Both the position numbers and the translations under genes were made by a program. A DNA stretch of 64,000 nucleotides from Kitasatospora phosalacinea. GTDB lineage: Bacteria; Actinomycetota; Actinomycetes; Streptomycetales; Streptomycetaceae. The stretch covers positions 1 through 64,000 of the forward strand of contig NZ_JNYE01000011.1 in NCBI RefSeq assembly GCF_000717185.1, written 5' to 3'. The notes below the pieces were generated by a model. It was given only the letters and a program-made list of their open reading frames with translations. It had not been told where the DNA came from and did not search any database. Shown in pieces: positions 51,803 through 60,036 of this stretch (position 1 is its first letter; each line of letters starts with the position of its first letter).

Positions 51803-53008
51803 GTGAGTGTGTGGGACGACCTGGTGGGGCAGGACCGGGTGGTCGAGCAGTTGCAGGCGGCGGCGCGGGCGGCCCGGGCGAGCGTGCTGGCGGGGCGGGG
51901 GGAGGCCCCGGCGGGGAACGCCTCGCTGATGACGCACGCCTGGCTGTTCACCGGCCCGCCCGGGGCCGGGCAGGTGACGGCGGCGCGGGCGTTCGCGGCG
52001 GCGCTGCAGTGCACCAGCCCGGACTTGGAACTGGGCGGGGTGCCGGGCTGCGGGTTCTGCGACGGCTGCCACACCGTGCTGTCGGGCAGCCACGCGGACG
52101 TGAAGCAGGTGCGGACGGACGGCCTGTCGATCGGCGTCGGCGACATGCGCGACCTGGTGCTGCGGGCCGCGAGCTACCCGACCGGCGGCCGCTGGTCGGT
52201 GATCCTGGTGGACGCCGCGCACCGGCTGACCGAGGCGGCGGCGAACGCGCTGCTGAAGGGCGTCGAGGAGCCCTCGCCGCGGACGGTGTGGCTGCTGTGC
52301 GCCCCGTCGGTGCAGGACGTGCTGCCGACGATCCGCTCGCGCTGCCGCCTGCTGGTGCTGCGCACGCCCGCCGCGGAGGCGGTCGCCGACATGCTGGTGC
52401 GGCGGGACGGGGTGGAGCCGGAGGCGGCCCGGATCGCGGCGCTGGCCGGGCAGGGCGACATCGACCGGTCGCGGCGCCTCGCGGTGGACGAGCAGGCCCG
52501 GGCGCGCCGGGCCGAGGTGCTGCGGATCCCGCTGGAGGTCGCCGACCTGGGCGGCTGCCTGGCGGCCGCCCAGCGGCTGGTGGACACCGCGAAGGCGGAC
52601 GCCGAGGCGCTGGCCGAGACCCAGGACGCCCGGGAGACCGAGGACCTGCGGGCCGCGTACGGCGCCGCGGAGGGCAGCCGGGCGCCGCGCGGCATGGCCG
52701 GTGCGGTCAAGGAACTGGAGAAGCGGCAGAAGAGCCGGGCCACCCGGACCCGCCGCGAGACGCTGAACGTGGCGCTGGGCGACCTGCTGGGCTTCTACCG
52801 GGACGTGCTGGCCCTGCAGTTGGGCGCGGGCGGGGCGCTGGCCAACGACGACCAGCGCCCGGCGCTGCAGCGGGTCGCGGGCCAGGGCGCGGCGGAGAAC
52901 ACGCTGCGCCGGATCGAGGCGGTGCTGGCCTGCCGCCGGGCGCTGGACCGGAACGTGGACCCGCTGCTGGCGGTGGAGGCGATGACGGTGGCGCTGCGGG
53001 CGGGCTGA
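51803..53008 (+). CDS. holB: DNA polymerase III delta-prime subunit
   Basis: A 401-residue clamp-loader subunit. It starts SVWDDLVGQDRVVEQL, has a P-loop position reading GPPGAGQVTAA (the Walker Lys is Gln), a zinc module CGFCDGCHTVLSG, and the SRC motif IRSRCRLLVL. Lack of ATP-binding Lys is normal for delta-prime, which does not hydrolyse ATP. The GTG at 51803 is used. It follows tmk in the order conserved in many bacteria. The C-terminus (EAVLACRRALDRNVDPLLAVE) matches the delta-prime collar domain. Confidence 0.95.
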   Translation: MSVWDDLVGQDRVVEQLQAAARAARASVLAGRGEAPAGNASLMTHAWLFTGPPGAGQVTAARAFAAALQCTSPDLELGGVPGCGFCDGCHTVLSGSHADVKQVRTDGLSIGVGDMRDLVLRAASYPTGGRWSVILVDAAHRLTEAAANALLKGVEEPSPRTVWLLCAPSVQDVLPTIRSRCRLLVLRTPAAEAVADMLVRRDGVEPEAARIAALAGQGDIDRSRRLAVDEQARARRAEVLRIPLEVADLGGCLAAAQRLVDTAKADAEALAETQDARETEDLRAAYGAAEGSRAPRGMAGAVKELEKRQKSRATRTRRETLNVALGDLLGFYRDVLALQLGAGGALANDDQRPALQRVAGQGAAENTLRRIEAVLACRRALDRNVDPLLAVEAMTVALRAG

Positions 53009-53167
53009 GCCCCGGTCCGTCCGCGGCGTCCGGCCGTCGCTCGTTCGAGTGAACGTGCGGAGACGCCCGTACCGCCCCCGGGCGAGTGGGCACCTGGTCT
53101 TGCACCCTGTGCACTGACCACGCGCCCGCGTCCGGCGGCCGGTCCTTCCCCGAGGTGGTGCGTCCCC

Positions 53168-54277
53168 ATGCCCCGTTCGCTCCTCGTCCTGTCGTTGCTG
53201 GTGGCGGTGGTGGCGGGCAGTTGGCTCGCCCGGTCGGCGATGGTGCGCTGGCGGGACCTGCGGGCCGCGCAGACGTACGAGCTGGCGGCGGAGGTGCGGC
53301 CGGTGCTGGTGCGGGCGTCCGCGGCGGCGCTGTGCCTGACGTGCGTGAGCGCGCTGGGGGTGGCGGTGCTGCTGGGGGAGCGGGGCGGGCGCGGTGCGGT
53401 GCGGGCGGTCGCGGCGGAGGCGGGCGGTGCGGACCGGGCGGCGGCCCCTCCGCCGCTGTCGGTGCAGTCGGTGCAGTCGGTGCCGTCGCGGTCGGCGGCG
53501 TCCGGGGCGTCCGGGGCTTCGGCGGCCGCTGCGGTGGCGTTCGCGAGCGTGGGCCGGGCGGCGGGCGGGGAGCTGATGCAGGGTTCGGTGCCCGGGCCGG
53601 ACGGGCGGGCCCGGACGGTGCGGGTGTGGCTGCCCGCCGAGTACGGGAAGAGCACGGCGGAGCGGTTCCCGGTGATCGTGCTGCACTCCGGGACGCCCGG
53701 GCGGACCGCCGACGCCGACCTGCCGGACGTGTTCGACGGGGTGGCGTCGGCGGTGCAGCAGGGCAAGGCGCGCCCGTTCGTGGTGGTCGCCCCCGAGGCG
53801 CCCGGCGGCACCGGCCACCCCTGCGACCTGGTGGCCGCCGCCCCGCAGGCGGTCGCGGACGACGCGGCGCTGCGCTCCGCCGTCGGCGCGGCCTTCCGCA
53901 CCCTGCCGGCCGGCCCCGCGGGCTGGAGCGTGCTCGGCGTGGACGACGGCGCCCCCTGCGCGGCCGCGGCCGGACTGGCCCGGCCCGACCTGTACGGGGC
54001 GGCCGCGGCGGTCTCCGGCCGGTACGACGCGCGGGCGCTGGTCGGGGCGGCGGCGGAGGCGCCCGGCGCGGTGACGGCGCGGCTGCTGCTGGCCGCGGCG
54101 AAGCGGGACACGGACGGGCTGGCCTCCGGGCGGGCCGTGCAGGCGGCGCTGCGGGACGCCAAGGCGCGGGCGCAGGTGCGGACCTCGGAGGTGGTGCAGG
54201 ACTACACGCCGGAGCGGGAGCGGCTGCGGCTGGTGCGGGTCGCGGTGCAGTACCTGGCGGAGGGGCTGCCCAAGTAG
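53168..54277 (+). CDS. Membrane-anchored esterase-D-like protein with altered nucleophile
   Basis: A 369-residue exported protein. An N-terminal helix (LLVLSLLVAVVAGSWLA) and a second (ALCLTCVSALGVAVLL) precede a Ser/Ala-rich linker with SVQSVQSVPSRSAASGASG. The remaining 240 residues follow the pattern of the putative-esterase family (VRVWLPAEYG, FPVIVLHSG, GWSVLGVDDGAPCAAAAG). The nucleophile elbow GxSxG is GVDDG, so the Ser is Asp, and classical esterase activity is unlikely. The start ATG 53168 follows GAGG. It is a conserved neighbour of holB in streptomycetes. Confidence 0.75.
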   Translation: MPRSLLVLSLLVAVVAGSWLARSAMVRWRDLRAAQTYELAAEVRPVLVRASAAALCLTCVSALGVAVLLGERGGRGAVRAVAAEAGGADRAAAPPPLSVQSVQSVPSRSAASGASGASAAAAVAFASVGRAAGGELMQGSVPGPDGRARTVRVWLPAEYGKSTAERFPVIVLHSGTPGRTADADLPDVFDGVASAVQQGKARPFVVVAPEAPGGTGHPCDLVAAAPQAVADDAALRSAVGAAFRTLPAGPAGWSVLGVDDGAPCAAAAGLARPDLYGAAAAVSGRYDARALVGAAAEAPGAVTARLLLAAAKRDTDGLASGRAVQAALRDAKARAQVRTSEVVQDYTPERERLRLVRVAVQYLAEGLPK

Positions 54278-54528
54278 CGGGCGGTCGTCGCGCGGTGGGG
54301 CGCTGGGGGAGGGCCGGGTCGTGCGGTGTGGTGCCGACGTGGCGCCGACGTGGTGCGGGGGTTGGGCCGTTCGGCGCGGGGCGGTGGTGCGATCGGCGGC
54401 GTGCCGGTCGGCCGGGCGGGGTGGTGCCCGGGCGGGTCGCCGGGCGTGGCGGTGCTGCCCGCTAGGCTCGGCCTCCCGGTGTCGGCCCCGGCTGCCGCGC
54501 CGTTCCCCAGGGGAGAGGACCCACCTTC

Positions 54529-56133
54529 ATGAGTGTCGCCCGGAGCCGTCGGTCGGCGTCCGCCGCCGTGCTGGCCGCCGCCCTGTCGCTGCTGCTGGCG
54601 GGTTGCACCTCCGGGCACCCGGCCTCGTCCGGCACCCCGTCCGGCAGCCCGGACAGCTCCACCGACAGCGTGGCGACCGGCGCGCCCGCGCCCGGGGCCA
54701 CCCCGCTGGAGCCGCTGCCGGTCGAGCGGTCGGCCGACCTGGACCGGTACTACGCGCAGGAGTTGAGCTGGCGGGCGTGCGACTCCGGTTTCGAGTGCGC
54801 GACCTTCAAGGTGCCGCTGGACTACGCGCACCCGGGCGGGCAGGACGTGGAGCTGTCGGTGGCCCGCAAGCCCGCGGGCGACCCGGCGCACCGGATCGGT
54901 TCGCTGCTGCTCAACCCGGGCGGGCCGGGCGGTTCGGCGGTCGACTACCTGGAGCGGGTCGCGGCGCGCTACGACGCGGGGGTGCGCTCCGACTACGACC
55001 TGGTCGGCTTCGACCCGCGCGGGGTCGGGCGCTCGGCGCCGATCACCTGCCTGCCCGGCAGCCGGATGGACGCGTACACCGCCGTCGACCTCACCCCCGA
55101 CGACCAGGGCGAGGTCGACGCGGTGGTGAAGGCCGACAGGGAGTTCGCGGACGGCTGCCGGGCCGAGGCGGGCGACCTGCTGGGCCACGTCTCCACCGTG
55201 GAGGCGGCCCGCGACATGGACGTGCTGCGGGAGCTGGTCGGCGACCGGAAGCTCAACTACGTCGGCAAGTCGTACGGCACCTTCCTCGGCGCGACGTACG
55301 CGGGCCTGTTCCCGAGCCGGGTCGGCAAGGTCGTCCTGGACGGCGCGATGGACCCCTCGCTGGACGCCGCCACCGGGAACCTCACCCAGGCGGGCGGTTT
55401 CGAGACCGCCTGGACGGCGTTCGCCGAGGACTGCACCGCGCGCGACGACTGCCCCCTCGGCCGCAGCGTCGAGGAGGCCGGGAAGAAGCTCACCGCGCTG
55501 TTCGCGCAGCTCGACGCGCACCCGCTCCCCACCGAGCAGAACCGGCCGCTGACCGAGCCCCAGGCGCTCACCGGCGTCGCCGAGGCGATGTACGCCGAGT
55601 CGCTCTGGTCCTACCTGCGCGAGGCGCTGACCACCGCCCGGGCGGGGGACGGCAGCGGGCTGCTCAAGCTCGCCGACAGCTACTACGGGCGCAACAGCGA
55701 CGGCAGCTACGACAACCTGATGTACGCCAACATGTCGGTCAACTGCCTCGACCTGCCAGCCCCGTTCACCGACCCGGCCGCGGTCGCCGCCGCCGTTCCC
55801 GCCTTCGAGAAGGCCGCCCCGCACTTCGGCCGCAACATGGCCTGGATGGCGCTCGGCTGCGCGTACTGGCCGGACGGGGCCACCGGCGTCCCGCACACCG
55901 TCCGCGCCGCCGGGTCCGACCCGATCGTGGTCGTCGGCACCACCCGGGACCCGGCCACCCCGTACGCCTGGGCGAAGTCGCTGGCCGGGCAGCTGGAGGC
56001 CGGGCGGCTGCTCACCTACGAGGGCGACGGGCACACCGCGTACCAGCGGCAGAACGCCTGCATCGACGACGCGATCAACGGCTACCTGCTCGGCGGGCAG
56101 GCGCCCGCGAACGGGAAGGTCTGCAAGGACTGA
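54529..56133 (+). CDS. Secreted tripeptidyl aminopeptidase-like lipoprotein (SlpD/SlpE family)
   Basis: A 534-residue alpha/beta hydrolase anchored to the membrane by a lipid. The lipobox is LLLAGCTSG with Cys26. NPGGPGGSAVDYL forms the oxyanion region, GKSYGTFLGATYA the nucleophile (Ser about 248), and C-terminal GTTRDPATPYAWA and GDGHTAYQ supply Asp and His. The pattern is that of Streptomyces SlpD/SlpE and Tap, which clip tripeptides or amino acids from peptide N-termini outside the cell. The start is the ATG 54529, 16 bases after a GGGGAGAGGA. Confidence 0.92.
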   Translation: MSVARSRRSASAAVLAAALSLLLAGCTSGHPASSGTPSGSPDSSTDSVATGAPAPGATPLEPLPVERSADLDRYYAQELSWRACDSGFECATFKVPLDYAHPGGQDVELSVARKPAGDPAHRIGSLLLNPGGPGGSAVDYLERVAARYDAGVRSDYDLVGFDPRGVGRSAPITCLPGSRMDAYTAVDLTPDDQGEVDAVVKADREFADGCRAEAGDLLGHVSTVEAARDMDVLRELVGDRKLNYVGKSYGTFLGATYAGLFPSRVGKVVLDGAMDPSLDAATGNLTQAGGFETAWTAFAEDCTARDDCPLGRSVEEAGKKLTALFAQLDAHPLPTEQNRPLTEPQALTGVAEAMYAESLWSYLREALTTARAGDGSGLLKLADSYYGRNSDGSYDNLMYANMSVNCLDLPAPFTDPAAVAAAVPAFEKAAPHFGRNMAWMALGCAYWPDGATGVPHTVRAAGSDPIVVVGTTRDPATPYAWAKSLAGQLEAGRLLTYEGDGHTAYQRQNACIDDAINGYLLGGQAPANGKVCKD

Positions 56134-56215
56134 ACCCGGGCGGGCGGGGGGTGGGCGGTGCCCGCACCTCCGGGGGTGACAGGAGCATTTCGGGTCGACG
56201 GGGCTGGCGGATAGC

Positions 56216-56737
56216 ATGGCGCAGCCCCAACGGCGCCCCCTGCCGCCTGCCCGCTCCCTGGAGACCGAAGTGCTCGGAGTCCACGACCTGGCCACCTACG
56301 TCCTCGGCGCACTGGCCATCGTCCTGCTGCCCGGACCCAACTCCCTCTACGTGCTCTCCGTCGCCGCCCGCCGGGGCGTCCGCACCGGCTACCGCGCGGC
56401 CTGCGGCGTCTTCCTCGGCGACCTCGTCCTGATCAGCCTCACCGCCCTCGGCGCGGCCTCCCTGCTCCGGGCCAACCCCGCGGTCTTCGCCGTGGTCAAG
56501 TTCGGCGGCGCCGCCTACCTGCTGTGGATCGGCTACGGCATGCTGCGGGCGGCCCGCCAGATGTGGCGCGAACGCGCCCTGGCCGAGGCCCCCGCCGAGG
56601 ACGGCCCCGCCGCGGCGGACGGCGAGCGGCCGTTCCGCCGCGCGCTGATGATCAGCCTCTTCAACCCCAAGGCGATCCTCTTCCTGCTCTCCTTGGTTAC
56701 CCCGAGTAAGACAGGATTGGCAGCTCATCATGCCTAG
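56216..56737 (+). pseudogene. LysE-family amino-acid exporter, truncated by inserted DNA
   Basis: The first 160 residues match LysE/RhtB exporters: LGALAIVLLPGPNSLYVLSV, GVFLGDLVLISLTALGAASL, FGGAAYLLWIGYGMLRAARQ and MISLFNPKAILFLLSL. A normal member is about 210-220 residues and continues with two more helices. At about 56695 the sequence changes into AT-richer foreign DNA, and the frame stops after VTPSKTGLAAHHA at 56737. The matching 3' part is not in the window, so it must lie beyond the right edge if the insert is simple. The product would lack the last helices and is probably inactive. Confidence 0.85.
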
Positions 56738-56746
56738 GATGATGAG
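56724..56746. repeat. Palindrome near the insertion junction
   Basis: CTCATCAT and ATGATGAG flank GCCTAGG, 22 bp after the 11-bp repeat. It may be a recombinase arm site or terminator. Confidence 0.5.
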
Positions 56747-56790
56747 CCGTCGTCAACCCTGCGGGTTTTCAGCCGTGTTGCAATCCTGCT

Positions 56791-56816
56791 AGGACGGCTC
56801 TGGCGGGAGCCGTCCT
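56791..56816. terminator. Hairpin after the membrane-protein gene
   Basis: Perfect 10-base arms (AGGACGGCTC and GAGCCGTCCT) around TGGCGG lie 46 bp past the leftward gene's stop. Confidence 0.65.
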
Positions 56817-56862
56817 GAGCCCTGTCGTCGTTGAGATGGCGGTGTCAACGGAGATATTTAGG

Positions 56863-57663
56863 CTAGGGAAGCTGGCTTCGGGGATTGTTTCGAATGCGCA
56901 GGTTCTGGTCAAGCTTATTCAGCGCTTGGCATGTGACAACGCGCGATGTGAGGGTTTCGATCAGCAGGTCATTGGCTATCTGCTGTCGATAGATTCCGCT
57001 GCGCAGCATCGCCAAGGTAATCAAAAAGCCTGCCGCAAGCCAGCCGTTTCCTGCGGCGATTGTTAGGGCGGTGGCCAGGGCGCCAATCGCCAATCCGACA
57101 TTGACGCGAAAATCGGCTTCTGATGCTTTTCGGTCATAGTCTTGAAAAAGGTCTGGCTTATCAACCTGTAGCCGGAGGGCGAGCGCCCGCAGGTCGCTTG
57201 TAACGTCAGCCAGTACCTGATCGGTGCGTGTTGGGTCTGCCATGAAGTCCTGCCAGCCCGAGGGGTCGGCCTCGCGTGCCATCTCTGAAATAAGAGTGTC
57301 CAATGAGGCGATCGAGCTTTGACTGACGGCTGGTGGCTTGCCGTCCCATCCGCCTGTTGGAATTCCGCGCAAGAGCTTCTGGGCTCGATTGTGGCCGACA
57401 ATCCTCACTACGCCGCTGCGTATGGTGTCCGGCCTTACCTGAAAAAGGCTACCAATAAGGAAGGCCAGGAATGACAGGGCGGCCAGCAATGCTGGCTTTC
57501 CTGCGGCGTCAGCCAATTGGTAGGCGGAGAGCGCGACCCCTGACGAATTTTTATGCGAGGGGACGTGGCCATTAAGTGCGAACCACAGCGCGACTAGCCA
57601 GATGTAGCCAGTCGCTAGCGGGGCGCGGAGCTCTCGTAAGCCGGGAAGTAGGTTTGTAAGCAC
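56863..57663 (-). CDS. Membrane protein of unknown function, foreign composition
   Basis: A 266-residue protein I do not recognise. There are two N-terminal helices (GYIWLVALWFAL and ALLAALSFLAFLIGSLF), a cytoplasmic helical region of about 110 residues (ADVTSDLRALALRLQVDKPD), and two C-terminal helices (VGLAIGALATALTIAAG and GFLITLAMLRSGIY). The GTG at 57661-57663 is the start. Codon use is far less GC-biased than the neighbours, with many A/T third positions. A two-plus-two-helix layout around a cytosolic helical domain occurs in some membrane effectors, but nothing specific supports that here. Confidence 0.72.
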   Translation of the reverse strand: MLTNLLPGLRELRAPLATGYIWLVALWFALNGHVPSHKNSSGVALSAYQLADAAGKPALLAALSFLAFLIGSLFQVRPDTIRSGVVRIVGHNRAQKLLRGIPTGGWDGKPPAVSQSSIASLDTLISEMAREADPSGWQDFMADPTRTDQVLADVTSDLRALALRLQVDKPDLFQDYDRKASEADFRVNVGLAIGALATALTIAAGNGWLAAGFLITLAMLRSGIYRQQIANDLLIETLTSRVVTCQALNKLDQNLRIRNNPRSQLP

Positions 57664-57837
57664 TGCGCCATCATCAACAGTGCGGATGTGAAACGCAAGA
57701 ACTTCGACTGCGGCGGCCTGCCGGTTCCGTCTGCGCGTCGGGAGGGATGTTGCTTGGTGTCGCGACCGGCGCCATATGCATGTTGATGAGCTTGGTTACC
57801 CGACTGGGTTACGAGTGAGGCCAGTAGAGGAACGTCC

Positions 57838-57888
57838 GTAACAGCAGGAAGCCCCGACCGGGCGCCGGTCGGGGCTTCCTGCTGTTAC
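57838..57888. terminator. Very strong bidirectional hairpin
   Basis: Perfect 24-base arms (57838-57861 and 57865-57888) around a 3-base GCG loop, immediately after the stop of the gene ending at 57893 (leftward). It would insulate the two inserted segments. Confidence 0.85.
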
Positions 57889-57892
57889 GGAC

Positions 57893-58420
57893 TCAGGCGG
57901 GCACGCCCATGAGGGTGTGCGCCCCCGGGTAGGTGTACCCGGTGTCTGGGCGGCCGGTGGCGGCAGCTTCCAGGGCCCTACGCCGTTGGGCCTGCTGCTG
58001 GGCTTCGAAGCGCGCTACCCAGCGGGGAACAACGCGGGTGGTTGCGCACGGGAGTAGGCGAAGCTCCATGGTCGGGGTGTCGGGAACCCCGACGGCCCGA
58101 CCTTCCAGGCGGTCGACCCGAGCAGCGACTGCTCGGCGGGTGTGGTCGTCTTCGGCGCTCCGGGTGCTTTTCGGTTCGGTGATGAACGTAGCTGGGCGGG
58201 GAGGGGGCGGGGTGGCGCTGGTCGGCACGGCGCGCTCGTCGCTGTCCCATCGTGCACGGCGTTGGCCGACGAGTTCGATCACGTAGGGGTCGAGCGGGCG
58301 GTCGCCAGCGCGGTGGCGACCTGTCGGCAGGTCGGTGGCGCCGGACAGTATCCACGCGGCCAGTCCTGCCAGTAGCAAGGGGATGAACGCGAGGGAGGCC
58401 CAGGCGGTAGTGTCGTACAT
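57893..58420 (-). CDS. Single-pass membrane protein, unknown
   Basis: A 175-residue protein with an N-terminal helix (ASLAFIPLLLAGLAAWILSG) and a polar cytoplasmic remainder (RAVAARVDRLEGRAVG, RWVARFEAQQQAQRRRALEAA, probably helical). The ATG at 58418-58420 lies seven bases after AGGAGA. The frame continues upstream but only as Arg/Pro-rich translation. It is divergent from the GntR regulator gene, and the shared 164-bp region carries repeats that regulator may bind. Such proteins are common on streptomycete plasmids and integrative elements, but I cannot name the family. Confidence 0.65.
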   Translation of the reverse strand: MYDTTAWASLAFIPLLLAGLAAWILSGATDLPTGRHRAGDRPLDPYVIELVGQRRARWDSDERAVPTSATPPPPRPATFITEPKSTRSAEDDHTRRAVAARVDRLEGRAVGVPDTPTMELRLLPCATTRVVPRWVARFEAQQQAQRRRALEAAATGRPDTGYTYPGAHTLMGVPA

Positions 58421-58506
58421 GTCGAGTTCTCCTAAACCGTGGCTCGACCACGCCCGGGACGGCTGCAACCGTCGCCGGGCTTCTTGTTGTTGTGGCGTCG
58501 ACGATA

Positions 58507-58548
58507 CCTCTAACTCCTCTAAGTCTTCTACTGGTCTATCTCCTCTAA
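58507..58548. promoter_or_regulatory. Three CCTCTAA repeats in a divergent promoter region
   Basis: CCTCTAA occurs at 58507, 58516 and 58542, two copies within a longer CTCCTCTAAGT direct repeat (58514-58524 and 58540-58550). The stretch is AT-rich compared with its surroundings and lies 35-80 bp before the GntR start. Likely operator for the adjacent regulator. Confidence 0.5.
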
Positions 58549-58584
58549 GTAGCTTGCGGTCGTGGCGCTCCGTACCCTTCTGCC

Positions 58585-58857
58585 ATGTCCGCCACCCCGC
58601 AGCCGCGTAAGTCAGCTGTCCCGCCGTACCGCAAGGTTGCGGCTGAGCTCGCCCGCGAGATCCACGCAGGGGTGTACGACTCGGGGCTGCCCTTCCCGTC
58701 CGAGTCCGCGTTGAAGGACAGGTTCGGCCGCGCCCCGATGACCATCCGCCGGGCGCTGGAGGTTGTCCGGGATGAAATGGGTCTGATCGAAACGGATTGG
58801 GGGAAGGGCTCGACCGTCCGTCCCCCCGAAACGCGGCCGGCCCCGCCCGTCGAGTAG
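58585..58857 (+). CDS. Small GntR-family regulator, DNA-binding domain only
   Basis: A 90-residue winged-helix protein. PPYRKVAAELAREIHAGVYD, then LPFPSESALKDRFGRAPMTI and RRALEVVRDEMGLIE is the classical GntR N-terminal domain. There is no effector-binding domain, so it may sense nothing or work with a partner. KorSA-type regulators of integrative elements are larger. The ATG at 58585 is the start. A weak hairpin (GGCCCCGC/GCGGGGCC, 58839-58870) follows. Confidence 0.83.
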   Translation: MSATPQPRKSAVPPYRKVAAELAREIHAGVYDSGLPFPSESALKDRFGRAPMTIRRALEVVRDEMGLIETDWGKGSTVRPPETRPAPPVE

Positions 58858-58884
58858 CCGGTGCGGGGCCGTGGTCGCGGGCGC

Positions 58885-60036
58885 TCAGATGGGCAGGTTC
58901 CAGTTCGGTCCGTCCGGGGTTTCGAGCCAGACCGTCTGGGCCGTCGGCGTGATGGTGATTCCGAACTTCTCCTGATGCGGTTCGCCGGCGGTGCGCCAGA
59001 GGAAGAGGGCGTCCTCGACCTTGTCCCACAGGCGCAGCGGGCCGCGCTGGGTGACGGTCCATCCGCCGTTGGCGTTGGCGGTGGTGCGGGCCTGGGAGCC
59101 GGTGGCGACGTCCCAGAGGATCTGGTCGGTGCCGGCGCCGAGACGTTCGGCGGAGGGGGCGGCGAGCTGTCCCACCCATCGGCCAGTCCACGTGTCGAGC
59201 AGGGCGGGGTCGAGGATGCTCTGCCGCTCGTTTCCGGGTAGTAGGGCAACGGACGGGCGGGGCGGCCGGCCGTGGGGTCGGGCGATCATGAAGTTCACGA
59301 ACCCGGGCAGGAACCGGCCGGTAGCCTCACCGGGGGCGGTGACGGTCAGGTCGGCGAGTCCGAACCCGTGTCCCCACCCGCCGATGGTGGCAAGGATTCT
59401 GCCGCCGGGGCGGACCTGGTAGAGCCACGGCTGCGGCACGTACCGTACGGCGCAGGTGGCGATCAGTCGGTCGTACGTCTCTCCGGCCGGGTCACCGAGC
59501 AGGCCGTCGCCGACGACGAGCCGCGGGGAGTATCCGGCCGCTTCGATGGCGGCGGCGGCGAGTTCGGCTACGACGGGGTCGTACTCGATGCTCGTCAGGT
59601 TCTCGTCGCCCAGGCGGTGAGCGCCGAGTGCGGTCGAGTAGCCGGTGCCGGTGCCGATCTCCAGGACGCGGTGACCGTCCTCGACGCCGAGCAACTGCCA
59701 CATGTTCAAGACGAGTGAGGGCAGGGTCGACGACGAGGAGGGTTCCCCAACGACGGGGAGTCGGCCGGCGTCCGTGGCGGTGATCGTGCCGTCAGGCTGG
59801 GCGAGTTGGGTGATCAGCGTCTGATTGGTGTAGACGCCTTCGAGCCACCCGTCGTCGTTCGCGTCGACGGGGATGTACGAGGTGGGGGTGCTGCCGTCGA
59901 CGGCGAGGAAGTAGGCCGGGGCGAACTTCTCGCGGGGGACCGCGCTGGCAGCCTTCACCCACTCCGGGTCGGTCAGCTCGCCGTCGGCGATCAGCTGTGC
60001 GACCAGGTCGGTGCGCAGCCTGTCGGAGGTGGTCAT
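58885..60036 (-). CDS. PIMT-like methyltransferase of a graspetide cluster
   Basis: A 383-residue protein related to protein-L-isoaspartate O-methyltransferase. The N-terminal region has TDPEWVKAASAVPREKFAP and SQPT-like YTNQTLITQL. The SAM core is RVLEIGTGTGYSTALGA, followed by TSIEYDPVVAELA and YDRLIATCAVRYVP. A C-terminal domain of about 170 residues is family-specific (the methyltransferase of ATP-grasp peptide systems). In characterised graspetides such as fuscimiditide, the PIMT homologue methylates an Asp in the modified peptide, which then forms an aspartimide. The ATG at 60034-60036 overlaps the ATP-grasp stop, showing coupling. Confidence 0.88.
   Translation of the reverse strand: MTTSDRLRTDLVAQLIADGELTDPEWVKAASAVPREKFAPAYFLAVDGSTPTSYIPVDANDDGWLEGVYTNQTLITQLAQPDGTITATDAGRLPVVGEPSSSSTLPSLVLNMWQLLGVEDGHRVLEIGTGTGYSTALGAHRLGDENLTSIEYDPVVAELAAAAIEAAGYSPRLVVGDGLLGDPAGETYDRLIATCAVRYVPQPWLYQVRPGGRILATIGGWGHGFGLADLTVTAPGEATGRFLPGFVNFMIARPHGRPPRPSVALLPGNERQSILDPALLDTWTGRWVGQLAAPSAERLGAGTDQILWDVATGSQARTTANANGGWTVTQRGPLRLWDKVEDALFLWRTAGEPHQEKFGITITPTAQTVWLETPDGPNWNLPI

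Larger units (their letters stand above)
56692..57801. mobile_element. Inserted segment bounded by 11-bp direct repeats
   Basis: CTTGGTTACCC occurs at the point where lysE homology ends (56692-56702) and again at 57791-57801. Between them lies one leftward gene with much lower GC than its surroundings. The second copy is not followed by the rest of lysE, so it is best read as an internal att-like junction of tandem insertions, with the outer right end outside the window. No integrase is visible in the window for this insertion. Confidence 0.5.

Noticed and set aside
56692..56702. tRNA gene as the integration site
   Set aside because: No tRNA cloverleaf was found near the junction; the disrupted sequence is the coding region of a LysE-type exporter.
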